From assembly GCF_013390595.1 (NCBI RefSeq), contig NZ_JACAWV010000012.1:92045-156044 (forward strand): DNA of 64,000 nt, given 5' to 3'. Of the stretch, positions 1 to 8,035 are shown in pieces. This DNA is from Rhizobium sp. RM. GTDB lineage: Bacteria; Pseudomonadota; Alphaproteobacteria; Rhizobiales; Rhizobiaceae. The position numbers and the translations under genes were made by a program. The notes under the pieces are model-generated. The model worked only from the letters and a program-made list of their open reading frames with translations, was not told the origin of the DNA and did not search any database. How positions within the stretch are numbered: position 1 is the stretch's first letter; each line of letters starts with the position of its first letter.

Positions 1-833
1 CCAAGTTTATCGAGCAAATTCGCGTCGACTATGGGCTCGACAAGCCGTTCTTGACGCAGATTGCCACCTACCTCGGTAAGATCGTGCAATTCGATCTCGG
101 CTATTCCTACCGGCAGCGCGCTGAGGTGAGCCAGTTGATCCTTGAACGGCTCGGCCCTACGCTGATGCTAACGCTCTCAGCCTTTTTCCTGTCTCTGATC
201 GGTGGGGTGATATTCGGCGCCTTCGCCGGGCGCCGCCACGGAACATGGTCGGACTTGGCGATCTCGCTGGTGTCGCTCGTCTTTTACGCGACGCCTGTCT
301 TCTGGCTCGGGCTGATGCTCGTGCTGGTCTTCTCGATACAGCTTGAATGGCTTCCGGCCTTTGGTTACGCCAACATCCGCGCCTCAAGCTTCGGGCCTAT
401 CGAGTATGCGCTTGACGTCGCCAAGCATCTCATCCTTCCCGTTGTCACGCTGGCGGCGATCTACATGGCCGTTTACACCCGCCTCATGCGCTCCTCGCTG
501 ATTGAGGTTTCCCATGAAGATCATGTGCGCACTGCGCGCGCCAAAGGCCTCAACGAGGGTCAGATCCTCCGGCGCCACATGCTTCGCAATGCCGCGGTAC
601 CGGTCGTCACCTTTGCAGGGCTACAGGCGGGCGCGTTGATTGGCGGCGCGGTGGTGGTGGAGACGGTGTTTTCCTGGCCGGGGATCGGCCGTCTCACATA
701 TGATGCGGTGACGGCACGCGATTACCCGGTGCTGCTCGGCCTCTTCCTCATCATGTCGGTCCTGGTGATCGCTACCAACCTCATGACGGACTTTCTGCAC
801 CGGATCATCGATCCCCGCATCAAGGGCCGATAG
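1..833 (+). CDS. Dipeptide/oligopeptide ABC importer permease, DppB-like (5' end cut by window)
   Basis: Inner-membrane permease of a peptide-type ABC importer. The reading frame is already open at base 3 (KFIEQIRVDYGLDKPF is typical DppB N-terminal sequence), so the true start lies upstream of the window and the internal TTG at 51 is not the start. Several membrane helices are visible (LMLTLSAFFLSLIGGVIFG; LVFYATPVFWLGLMLVLV; LILPVVTLAAIYMAVYTR; LLGLFLIMSVLVIATN). The EAA-type coupling loop is clear at 'ARAKGLNEGQILRRHMLRNA'. The next gene starts 9 bp after the stop, so they are one operon. The substrate cannot be read from the sequence; dipeptides, oligopeptides, nickel or glutathione are all carried by this family. 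Confidence 0.93.
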   Translation, partial: KFIEQIRVDYGLDKPFLTQIATYLGKIVQFDLGYSYRQRAEVSQLILERLGPTLMLTLSAFFLSLIGGVIFGAFAGRRHGTWSDLAISLVSLVFYATPVFWLGLMLVLVFSIQLEWLPAFGYANIRASSFGPIEYALDVAKHLILPVVTLAAIYMAVYTRLMRSSLIEVSHEDHVRTARAKGLNEGQILRRHMLRNAAVPVVTFAGLQAGALIGGAVVVETVFSWPGIGRLTYDAVTARDYPVLLGLFLIMSVLVIATNLMTDFLHRIIDPRIKGR

Positions 834-842
834 GAGAATAGA

Positions 843-1673
843 ATGCAGGACTTTATGCGTGCTTATCTGAAACGTCCGGCAGGCCTAATCGGCCTCGTGC
901 TTCTCAGTCTTGTGTGCCTCCTGGCGCTCGTTGCACCTTTGCTCTATCCCGCGTCTCCATGGGACATGGCAGGCGTACCTTTCTCTCGTCCGGGTGAGAA
1001 TGGCATGCTGCTTGGTGCCGATACCCTTGGCAGGGATATTGCTGCGGGTATTGCCCATGGCGCCCGGGTCTCGATCCTGATCGGATTTGCGTCGACGCTG
1101 ACTGCGCTTGGCATAGGCGTGGTTCTCGGTTGTGTTGCAGGTTACGCCGGCGGCGCCGTCGATGGAGCGATCGTCAGATTTACGGAGATCTTCCAGACGA
1201 TTCCAAGTTTTGTTCTTGCGATCCTGTTCGTTGCCATACTGACCCCGTCAATAACAACAATCATTCTGGCGATCGGCCTCGTCAGCTGGCCGCCTCTCTC
1301 CCGTCTGACACGGGCACAGGTCAGGACTGTGTCGCAACGCGAATTTGTCCAGGCAGCGCGCTGCCAGGGGCAATCAACGCTTTCTGTCGTTGTCCGGCAC
1401 GTCCTTCCCAATGCAGTCTCACCTATCATCGTCGCTGGCTCGCTTACGGTTGCAGCCGCAATCCTCATTGAAGCAGCACTGTCCTTCATGGGACTGGGCG
1501 ATCCGAATTTCATGAGCTGGGGCTACATGATCGGTGCAGGCCGCACCGTGATCCGCCAGGCCTGGTGGATGAGCGTTTTCCCCGGACTTGCCATCCTGTT
1601 GACCGTTGTTGCCATCAACCTTGTTGGTGAGGCGTTGAACGACACTCTCAATCCAAGGATTTCCCGCGCATGA
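843..1673 (+). CDS. Dipeptide/oligopeptide ABC importer permease, DppC-like
   Basis: Second permease of the importer, 276 aa, a usual DppC length. It has an N-terminal helix (residues about 12-33), then a five-helix permease core. The EAA loop is at 'QAARCQGQSTLSVVVRHVLPN', followed by the family's 'EAALSFMGLGDP' segment that precedes the last helices. It would pair with the upstream DppB-like protein and be driven by the ATPase encoded next. A purine-rich stretch (aggagaat) precedes ATG 843. Its stop overlaps the start of the ATPase gene (ATGA at 1670-1673), which points to translational coupling. Confidence 0.93.
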   Translation: MQDFMRAYLKRPAGLIGLVLLSLVCLLALVAPLLYPASPWDMAGVPFSRPGENGMLLGADTLGRDIAAGIAHGARVSILIGFASTLTALGIGVVLGCVAGYAGGAVDGAIVRFTEIFQTIPSFVLAILFVAILTPSITTIILAIGLVSWPPLSRLTRAQVRTVSQREFVQAARCQGQSTLSVVVRHVLPNAVSPIIVAGSLTVAAAILIEAALSFMGLGDPNFMSWGYMIGAGRTVIRQAWWMSVFPGLAILLTVVAINLVGEALNDTLNPRISRA

Positions 1674-3301
1674 CCGAACCCCTGCTTTCAATCGATAGGC
1701 TGGTTATCGGCCTGCCAACAGGTGCCGACCGACATCATGCGGTTGATGACATCAGCGTTACCGTCAATTCCAACGAAATCGTCTGCCTTGTGGGGGAAAG
1801 CGGGTCGGGAAAGTCCATGACCGCGCACGCCATTCTTGGTCTCCTGCCCAAACAGGTGACGGCGCGTGGTGGAGAAATCCGTTTTGGTGGCCGTAATCTG
1901 CTCGATCTTGCACCCTATGAGATGCGCGCTCTGCGCGGCAACCAGATCGCCATGATCTTTCAGGAGCCGCTAACTGCACTCAATCCGCTGGCGCGGGTCG
2001 GCACACAGGTTGCCGAGGCGATCCGCACGCATCAAGATATTCCCGACGCTCAAGTCGATGCCCGGGTACTTGAACTGTTCTCGAATGTCGGACTTCCTGA
2101 TCCCGCCTCGCTTGTATCGGCCTATCCGTTTCAGCTTTCGGGCGGGCAGCGTCAGAGAGTGATGATTGCGATGGCGCTCGCTAACGATCCGAAGCTCTTG
2201 ATTGCGGACGAGCCGACGACTGCGCTTGACGTCACGACCCAGCGGCAGATTCTTGATCTCGTTCTCCATCTGCAGAAGACGCGTGACATGGGGGTGCTTT
2301 TCATAACGCACGACATCGGTGTGGTCGCAGACATTGCCGACCGTGTGGTCGTCCTTCGCCACGGCAAGGTGGTGGAGCAAGGGAAGGCCGGGTCCGTCCT
2401 TCATCAACCAAAAGACAGCTACACCCGTGACCTGCTTGATGCCGTTCCCGGGCGTGGTTCGGTCCGTTCCGATAAAGGTAAGGACACTCCACTCCTTCAG
2501 ATCGCCGGACTAAAAAAGGTATTTGCCACTCGCCAGAGCTTCTTTGCTGAGCCTCGGCGGGTCGTGGCCGCAGATGGCCTCGACCTGACGCTCAATCGTG
2601 GCGATACGCTCGCCATTGTTGGTGAGAGCGGGTCCGGCAAATCGACGCTTGCACGGATGGTGTTGCGGCTCATTGAGCCGGATGATGGCACGATGATGTT
2701 CGACGGCGTCGAGGTCAGATCGATGCGTGGAGAAGCTCTTCGTCAGTTCCGCCGCAAGGTACAGATCGTTTTTCAGGATCCTTATGCGTCGCTCGATCCA
2801 AGACTGAAGGTCGGTGAAAGCATCATTCGCGGGCCGATCTCGTTTGGTGCGACACGCGCTGAAGCGAAGGCAACCGCGACACGGTGGTTGGAGAAGGTTG
2901 GATTGAGCGCGAAGGCACTTGACCGGTTCCCGCATGAGTTTTCCGGCGGCCAGCGCCAGCGTATCTGTATTGCCAGGGCACTCGCACTCGATCCGGTCTG
3001 TCTTATTGCCGATGAGGCAGTTTCTGCACTCGATGTTTCGGTTCAGGCGCAGGTCCTGAAGTTGCTTTCGGATCTCAAGGTGGAAATGGGGCTCAGCATG
3101 CTCTTCATCACGCATGACTTGCGTGTTGCCCGCGAAATCGCCGACCGAATCGTCGTGATGCAGAACGGCAGCATCGTTGAGCAGGCATTGTCTCTGGAAT
3201 TGTTTGAAAGGCCCCGTGCCGACTACACCCGTCGCCTGCTTGATGCCGTGCCGGGACGGGAGTTTTTCAAGGCCAGGGCACTTGCCGGTGCGCCAGTTTA
3301 G
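1670..3301 (+). CDS. Fused double ATPase of peptide ABC importer (DppD-DppF type)
   Basis: A 543-residue protein with two complete ABC ATPase domains, so it replaces the usual DppD plus DppF pair. Domain 1 has Walker A GESGSGKSM, signature LSGGQRQR and Walker B LLIADEPTTALD. Domain 2 has Walker A GESGSGKST, signature FSGGQRQR and Walker B CLIADEAVSALD; the glutamate after the Walker B aspartate is present in both. Each half ends with the oligopeptide-transporter extension (YTRDLLDAVPG and YTRRLLDAVPG). Start ATG 1670 overlaps the upstream stop by 4 bp. It acts at the cytoplasmic face of the inner membrane. Double-ATPase fusions of this type are known in Rhizobiales. Confidence 0.93.
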   Translation: MTEPLLSIDRLVIGLPTGADRHHAVDDISVTVNSNEIVCLVGESGSGKSMTAHAILGLLPKQVTARGGEIRFGGRNLLDLAPYEMRALRGNQIAMIFQEPLTALNPLARVGTQVAEAIRTHQDIPDAQVDARVLELFSNVGLPDPASLVSAYPFQLSGGQRQRVMIAMALANDPKLLIADEPTTALDVTTQRQILDLVLHLQKTRDMGVLFITHDIGVVADIADRVVVLRHGKVVEQGKAGSVLHQPKDSYTRDLLDAVPGRGSVRSDKGKDTPLLQIAGLKKVFATRQSFFAEPRRVVAADGLDLTLNRGDTLAIVGESGSGKSTLARMVLRLIEPDDGTMMFDGVEVRSMRGEALRQFRRKVQIVFQDPYASLDPRLKVGESIIRGPISFGATRAEAKATATRWLEKVGLSAKALDRFPHEFSGGQRQRICIARALALDPVCLIADEAVSALDVSVQAQVLKLLSDLKVEMGLSMLFITHDLRVAREIADRIVVMQNGSIVEQALSLELFERPRADYTRRLLDAVPGREFFKARALAGAPV

Positions 3302-3312
3302 GGGGCAAGACC

Positions 3313-5304
3313 ATGGATGAGCTTACACGTTCTTTTATTGAGCAGTCGACCTTGTTGTTCATTGCATCGCGCAACCGGGAAGGGGCGATGGATGTTTCGC
3401 CTCGTGGTGGGCAACCATCGGTTCTGCGTGTGCGGGACGATGGTAGCCTGTTAATGCCCGACTATGTCGGCAACAGGCGCCTCGATACGATCGGCAACAT
3501 TCTGAGCGATCCAAAGGTTGCGCTGCTGCTGATCAACCGTCAGTCTGAAACATACCTGCGCGTCGCAGCGCATGCCTCCGTTTCACAGGCCGACGAAGAC
3601 ATCGCTGCCTTTCCGGCCGACGAGAACCGTGCGCTCAGCGTCATGGTACTGACGCCAAGCAAAATTGAGTTTGTAGACAGTCGTGCCTTTCGCGACAGCG
3701 GCTTCTGGGTCGATCCATCAGGGCGAAAACCTCCTCTCGATGCGCTTGGGATCTATTTCAGCGACAAGGAATGGCAGGCAGAGCGTGGGCGCACCCCCGT
3801 CCTCTATGATGTGGGAGCAGAAAGCCGCCTTGCCGGCGAGGGATTGCGGGGTTTCTACGGCACGCCTAGCCCCATCGTGCAAACAAAGGTTTATGATTTT
3901 CCAAGCCCCGGCTTCATGTCTTTCATTGAAGATGCAAGCTTTTTGGTTTTTGCCCATCAGGGAGAGGACGGGGAGATCGTTATCGTTCTTGCAGGTGATG
4001 TGCCGTTGCGGCTTGATCCGACAAGCAACCTTTCGTCTTTCCTTCTGCATGCGGGCGAAGTGAGCGCTTTTGCCTCGAGTATCCCGCATTCGACGCCATG
4101 TGCACTGCTTGCTGTCGAGCCAGGGCGCTGTGATGCGCTGCGCGTCAACGGCACAGTCCGCGAGACAACGCTTGGTGAGAACGGGCAGCGTCGCTTCGGT
4201 GTGCAGCCGGCGGAGATCTATTTCCATTGCTCGGCGGCATTTACCCGCTCACGCATCTGGTCAGACACTCCGGCGCCCGCTTGGAGTGGTCTGCGCAGTT
4301 TCATCTGTACCGCGCGACATCAAGAGAGCCCGGATGTGGTGTCATTCCTCTTGAAGCCAATGGATAAAGCGCCTGTGGGCATTGCGGCGCCTGGCCAATT
4401 CATCACCATCACGCTGCCGCAGAGTGATCGCTGGTCATCGCAGCGTCGCTGTTACTCGATTTCCGGTATGCCGGACCCTCACTCCTTACGCATCTCCGTT
4501 CGCCGCGTCGGTGATGACGGAATGTCCGCAGCGCTGCACGACACGCTAGCTGTCGGTGACGAAGTCCGGCTTGGTGCACCCGGCGGGAAATTTATACTGG
4601 ACAGCGCGCCTGACCGGCCGATTGTCCTCGTCAGTGCCGGTGTCGGTATTACGCCATTGTTGCCAATGGCCGAACATCTGGCGCGAGAGACCGGGGGACG
4701 CGAGATCCTTTTCATTCACGCTGCGCGGAGCGCGCGGCACCATCTGTTCGCCGGGGAAGCGCAGCGTTTCAGGGCATCCAACCCGTCAATACGCCTCCTC
4801 ACTGTCTATTCTCGGCCCGACGACGGAGATACCTGCGACCACAAAGGGCGCCTTGATTCGGCACTGATCGCCGGCCATGTGCCGGTTAAGGAGGCTGATT
4901 TTTATGTCTGTGGTCCAGATTGTTTCATGCATGATCTAAAAAATGGGCTGATTGCGCTTGGAGCTTTGCCTGAAAACGTGAGGATGGAGGCATTTGGAGC
5001 CAGCGACAGTGGTTCGCCGATGTCCTCGCAAGCTTTGAGTGCATTCCAGCCGTGCACGGTCAAATTTGTCAAATCTGAAAAGCGCGTTATCTGGACCCCT
5101 GAGGACGGCTCGCTTCTGGATCTCGCGCTTGCCAACGATATCGATGTGCAGTTCTCGTGCCGCAGCGGTGACTGCCAGTCTTGCATGCAGAGCGTTGTAA
5201 GCGGAAAGCCGAGTTATGTGAATTGCGAGGAGCCCTTGTTGCCCAGGGGGCGTGTGTTGTTATGCCAGGCCGTACCAACGGGAGACATGGTGCTGGATTG
5301 CTAG
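3313..5304 (+). CDS. PPOX-like / flavin reductase / [2Fe-2S] ferredoxin fusion oxidoreductase
   Basis: A 663-residue multidomain redox protein. Residues about 1-180 look like a pyridoxamine-phosphate-oxidase (PPOX) flavin-binding fold (MDVSPRGGQPSVLRV). A second region of uncertain identity runs to about 315. A ferredoxin-NADP-reductase module follows, with the FAD motif RRCYSIS near 378 and NAD(P) segments SAGVGITPLLPM (near 440) and CGPDCF (near 533). The C-terminus is a plant-type [2Fe-2S] ferredoxin with Cys616, Cys621, Cys624 and Cys651. This resembles phthalate-dioxygenase-reductase-like chains with a PPOX head. ATG 3313 lies 11 bp after the ABC ATPase stop, so it is probably in the same operon; a role in processing the imported substrate is inference. 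Confidence 0.85.
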   Translation: MDELTRSFIEQSTLLFIASRNREGAMDVSPRGGQPSVLRVRDDGSLLMPDYVGNRRLDTIGNILSDPKVALLLINRQSETYLRVAAHASVSQADEDIAAFPADENRALSVMVLTPSKIEFVDSRAFRDSGFWVDPSGRKPPLDALGIYFSDKEWQAERGRTPVLYDVGAESRLAGEGLRGFYGTPSPIVQTKVYDFPSPGFMSFIEDASFLVFAHQGEDGEIVIVLAGDVPLRLDPTSNLSSFLLHAGEVSAFASSIPHSTPCALLAVEPGRCDALRVNGTVRETTLGENGQRRFGVQPAEIYFHCSAAFTRSRIWSDTPAPAWSGLRSFICTARHQESPDVVSFLLKPMDKAPVGIAAPGQFITITLPQSDRWSSQRRCYSISGMPDPHSLRISVRRVGDDGMSAALHDTLAVGDEVRLGAPGGKFILDSAPDRPIVLVSAGVGITPLLPMAEHLARETGGREILFIHAARSARHHLFAGEAQRFRASNPSIRLLTVYSRPDDGDTCDHKGRLDSALIAGHVPVKEADFYVCGPDCFMHDLKNGLIALGALPENVRMEAFGASDSGSPMSSQALSAFQPCTVKFVKSEKRVIWTPEDGSLLDLALANDIDVQFSCRSGDCQSCMQSVVSGKPSYVNCEEPLLPRGRVLLCQAVPTGDMVLDC

Positions 5305-5572
5305 GTGCACATAGAACGATATCGCAGCGCGGGCGGTCGCAGTTCAAGCCTGCACGGACGCGACAAATGTCGAAATCAAAAGCGCTATGTTCGAGCGTAT
5401 CTGGTGCATGCGTACAATGATATCGGAACGTGCGCATGGTGGGGAAAGCACTCGTCCTGAAAGGTCCAAAATAATGGATCGGGTAGATTGGTTTCGGATA
5501 GTCTTCTTTCAGCGAAGATCCTCGTGTGGGTCACGGGCATGTTCTTTTCCGTTAAATGGCAGCACGATCAGT
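5305..5572. other. Gene-free stretch after the redox fusion gene
   Basis: I see no convincing coding frame and no clear rho-independent terminator between the stop of the PPOX fusion gene and the next possible gene. The short open frames here have no recognisable family features and no good ribosome binding site. Confidence 0.4.
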
Positions 5573-6004
5573 CTAAGAAGAACTAACGAAGCAACAGCCA
5601 TTCGAGGTGCGTGACGATCCGTGAAAAAGCCGTGCCAGCTCATCGGACGAGTGAAGTATTCCGATCAATTCGTCGAGCGAATAGAAGGCTGGCCTCGGAT
5701 AAGGTGGGACGTGTTTTGCCGTGCCGGTAAATTCCGTCAAATCCTTGCTGAGAGTTGTGAACGAGCTCGCATGCCGCGTGCCGTTCGTCTCAAGGCTGAA
5801 GTGTGTTTCTACAATGGTGCGGCCCTGAACTGTGAAATTCAGCGATAGACCTTCTGGCAGGGACAGGTGACGGTTCACGGATGCCGGTCCACGGAGTTTT
5901 TCTAGAGGGATGATATCAGCCGTTGCCGCGAGAAGATTTTTTGAGGGCAATGCAATAGAGGGTTCCTCCGGCCGCAGTGGATAACCCCACACAGTTTGTA
6001 GCAA
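5573..6004 (-). CDS. Possible hypothetical protein, 143 aa
   Basis: An open frame of 143 codons with protein-like composition (for example SLPEGLSLNFTVQGRTIVE and YSLDELIGILHSSDELARLF), running opposite to its neighbours. It would start at a TTG with no good Shine-Dalgarno sequence, so an internal start or a decayed gene is possible. I recognise no family, signal peptide or membrane segment. It lies between the end of the peptide-importer operon and the iron-regulatory genes, and its role is unknown. Confidence 0.3.
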   Translation of the reverse strand: MLQTVWGYPLRPEEPSIALPSKNLLAATADIIPLEKLRGPASVNRHLSLPEGLSLNFTVQGRTIVETHFSLETNGTRHASSFTTLSKDLTEFTGTAKHVPPYPRPAFYSLDELIGILHSSDELARLFHGSSRTSNGCCFVSSS

Positions 6005-6274
6005 AACGTGTGAACTCCGGAGCGGCTGGCGGCTGCTAATAATGAAGACTGGTGCATAGCCGCGGACTTGTTTTGGCCAGAAGTACCAAAAGATAAGAGA
6101 AAAATCTAAATGTGGTCTTCCTCATGAAACTGGATTTTTTAGCGAAAGTTTTGCTAAACGCTTAGTCGGGGAACGCGCGGGGTCTAGGATCGTGTTGGTA
6201 TGATCTCGATCACGCAACCGTATCGGGCGCACATTCCAACATGCGTGCCGAATTCTCGAATTGGTTTTAGAGAA

Positions 6275-6787
6275 ATGGCCGGAGAAAAAAAGAAGAGTAT
6301 ATTTGAGAGCTTCGCGGCCAGTTACGAAGAACTGTTAAGGCATCTCTCGCGTCGCCTCGGTCGTGATGCAGATGCGGCCGACGTGTTGCAGGATACGTAT
6401 CTGCGGCTTCAAAACATTCCAACTGAAACGGACATAAAGAATCCGCGGTCCTATCTGTTTCGGATGGCGGATAATTCTGCGATGGACCACATTCGTGGCA
6501 AGCGTTCGATTGAGCGATACTTTTCTTCAGAAGAAACTCCAGATTCGGCAGATGAAAAACCCTCGCCGGAAAGGATCGTTGATTATCGCCAGCGTCTCGA
6601 CCGCCTTCAACAAGCCGTATCGGAATTACCACAGCGGCAAAGACAGGTTTTCCTCATGCACAAGATTGATGGATTGAGCCACGCTGAAATTTCCCGCGAA
6701 TTGGGTATTACGAGAAGCGCGGTAGAAAAACTGGTCATGAAGGCGCTTGCACACCTCAGGGACCGGCTGGGTGACCTCATTGACTAA
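6275..6787 (+). CDS. ECF RNA polymerase sigma factor, FecI family
   Basis: Sigma-70 family factor of the extracytoplasmic-function, iron-responsive FecI type. Region 2 is at 'ADAADVLQDTYLRLQ' through 'NPRSYLFRMADNSAMDHIRGKR'. Region 4 (helix-turn-helix) is at 'LPQRQRQVFLMHKIDGLSHAEISRELGITRSAVEKLV'. From ATG 6275 it is 170 aa, the usual FecI size; an in-frame ATG at 6200 would add 25 residues without sigma-factor features. It is followed by a FecR-type regulator and a TonB receptor with a signalling domain, the classic FecIRA arrangement. By family knowledge it is released when the receptor binds its ferric siderophore, and it directs transcription of the receptor gene. Confidence 0.9.
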   Translation: MAGEKKKSIFESFAASYEELLRHLSRRLGRDADAADVLQDTYLRLQNIPTETDIKNPRSYLFRMADNSAMDHIRGKRSIERYFSSEETPDSADEKPSPERIVDYRQRLDRLQQAVSELPQRQRQVFLMHKIDGLSHAEISRELGITRSAVEKLVMKALAHLRDRLGDLID

Positions 6788-6907
6788 AAAACTTAAAAAA
6801 ATTTGGGAGATGGGTGAGGTAGTGTCCGGTCTCATTCGTCTATATTCCGAATGCTTGGACCCGGAAGCGTCGTCCCGTCTTTCTCGATGAATCAGCTGGT
6901 GGCCACG

Positions 6908-7861
6908 ATGGCAGCAACGAATAAAGATAAACAACGAAAAGCGCGCGACGAAGCGCTGACGTGGTTCGTGCGTATCAATTCAGGCGATGCGACGGAAGGC
7001 GAGCGGTCCGATCATAAAGTATGGTTGGCGTCTGACCCTATGAATTGCGCGGAATACGTCAAACTAGGCGGCATTTGGTCAGATCTGGATCGTATTGCCG
7101 ATCCGCGCAAGGTCGCTTCTCGACAAACCACGGACCGCCCGCTCTCCTCACGACGCGCTTTCCTCGTCGGAGGTGCAAGCGCGCTAGCCGCAGCGACCGT
7201 GGCGTTGGTGGTGGGCCCGCCGGATTTCCTGGCAAGCGATCATTTTACCGGAACGGGCGAGTTTCGCAGCGTAGTACTCGCCGATGGGACGAAGGTTGAG
7301 CTTGATGCTCATACAGCAATTGCACTGAACTATTCCGATACCACCCGCACAGTTCACCTACTTCGCGGTCGCGCCTTTTTTGACGTCGCCAAAGACGCTG
7401 ACCGTCCGTTCGAGGTTATGGCTGCCGGTGGCAGTACCACCGCTCTTGGAACGCGCTTCGTCGTCCACGAATGGTCGGGCGCCGTAACCGTATCTGTTGA
7501 AGAGAGCGCGGTTTCTGTCCTGGGACCGGATAGCTCAAATGCTGTCCTCAACGCGGGACAGTATGTGACCTATGACGACAATCGCCTCGGTAACGTTCAG
7601 CCCGTTGATGTCGAGTCGGAACTAGCGTGGAGGCGTGGTAAGCTGATTTTTGAGGATCGTCCACTGCGGCAGGTACTAGCCGACGTGAACCGTTATCGTT
7701 CAGGTACTATCCAAGTCACCGACAGCCGGTTGCTCAATATGCGCGTGAGCGGTATTTTCGACATCAGCAATCCGGACGGTGTGCTTGATGCGATCCGGAC
7801 CACTTTGCCTGTTCGAACCTTCCCGCTATCGTCCTGGCTCGTGGTTCTCCACCCTGCATGA
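6908..7861 (+). CDS. FecR family anti-sigma/sigma regulator
   Basis: Inner-membrane regulator that passes the signal from the TonB receptor to the FecI-type sigma factor. The N-terminal cytoplasmic domain (DUF4880-like, 'ALTWFVRINSGDATEGER') is followed by a helix preceded by twin arginines (RRAFLVGGASALAAATVALVV). The periplasmic FecR domain includes 'VVLADGTKVELDAHTAIAL' and 'LLRGRAFFDVAKD'. A C-terminal STN-like part ('LRQVLADVNRYRSGTIQV') would contact the receptor's signalling domain. The start is uncertain: ATG 6851 and 6887 are in frame upstream. I chose 6908, which gives the short N-terminus typical of the family. Confidence 0.88.
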   Translation: MAATNKDKQRKARDEALTWFVRINSGDATEGERSDHKVWLASDPMNCAEYVKLGGIWSDLDRIADPRKVASRQTTDRPLSSRRAFLVGGASALAAATVALVVGPPDFLASDHFTGTGEFRSVVLADGTKVELDAHTAIALNYSDTTRTVHLLRGRAFFDVAKDADRPFEVMAAGGSTTALGTRFVVHEWSGAVTVSVEESAVSVLGPDSSNAVLNAGQYVTYDDNRLGNVQPVDVESELAWRRGKLIFEDRPLRQVLADVNRYRSGTIQVTDSRLLNMRVSGIFDISNPDGVLDAIRTTLPVRTFPLSSWLVVLHPA

Positions 7862-8035
7862 TGTAAAAATTCGGGACGATTTTACCGTCCCGTTTTGCCG
7901 CCTCAAAAAGAAAACTGAATCCTGACAATTATTTTCCACTTTGGGGGTGAGGTGGGGACCCTCGAATTCCGTCTATGCATCGGAAGAGTGCGTTAGCGCT
8001 CGTTTAATGTGCAAAAACAGGAGTTCGACAGGGGT

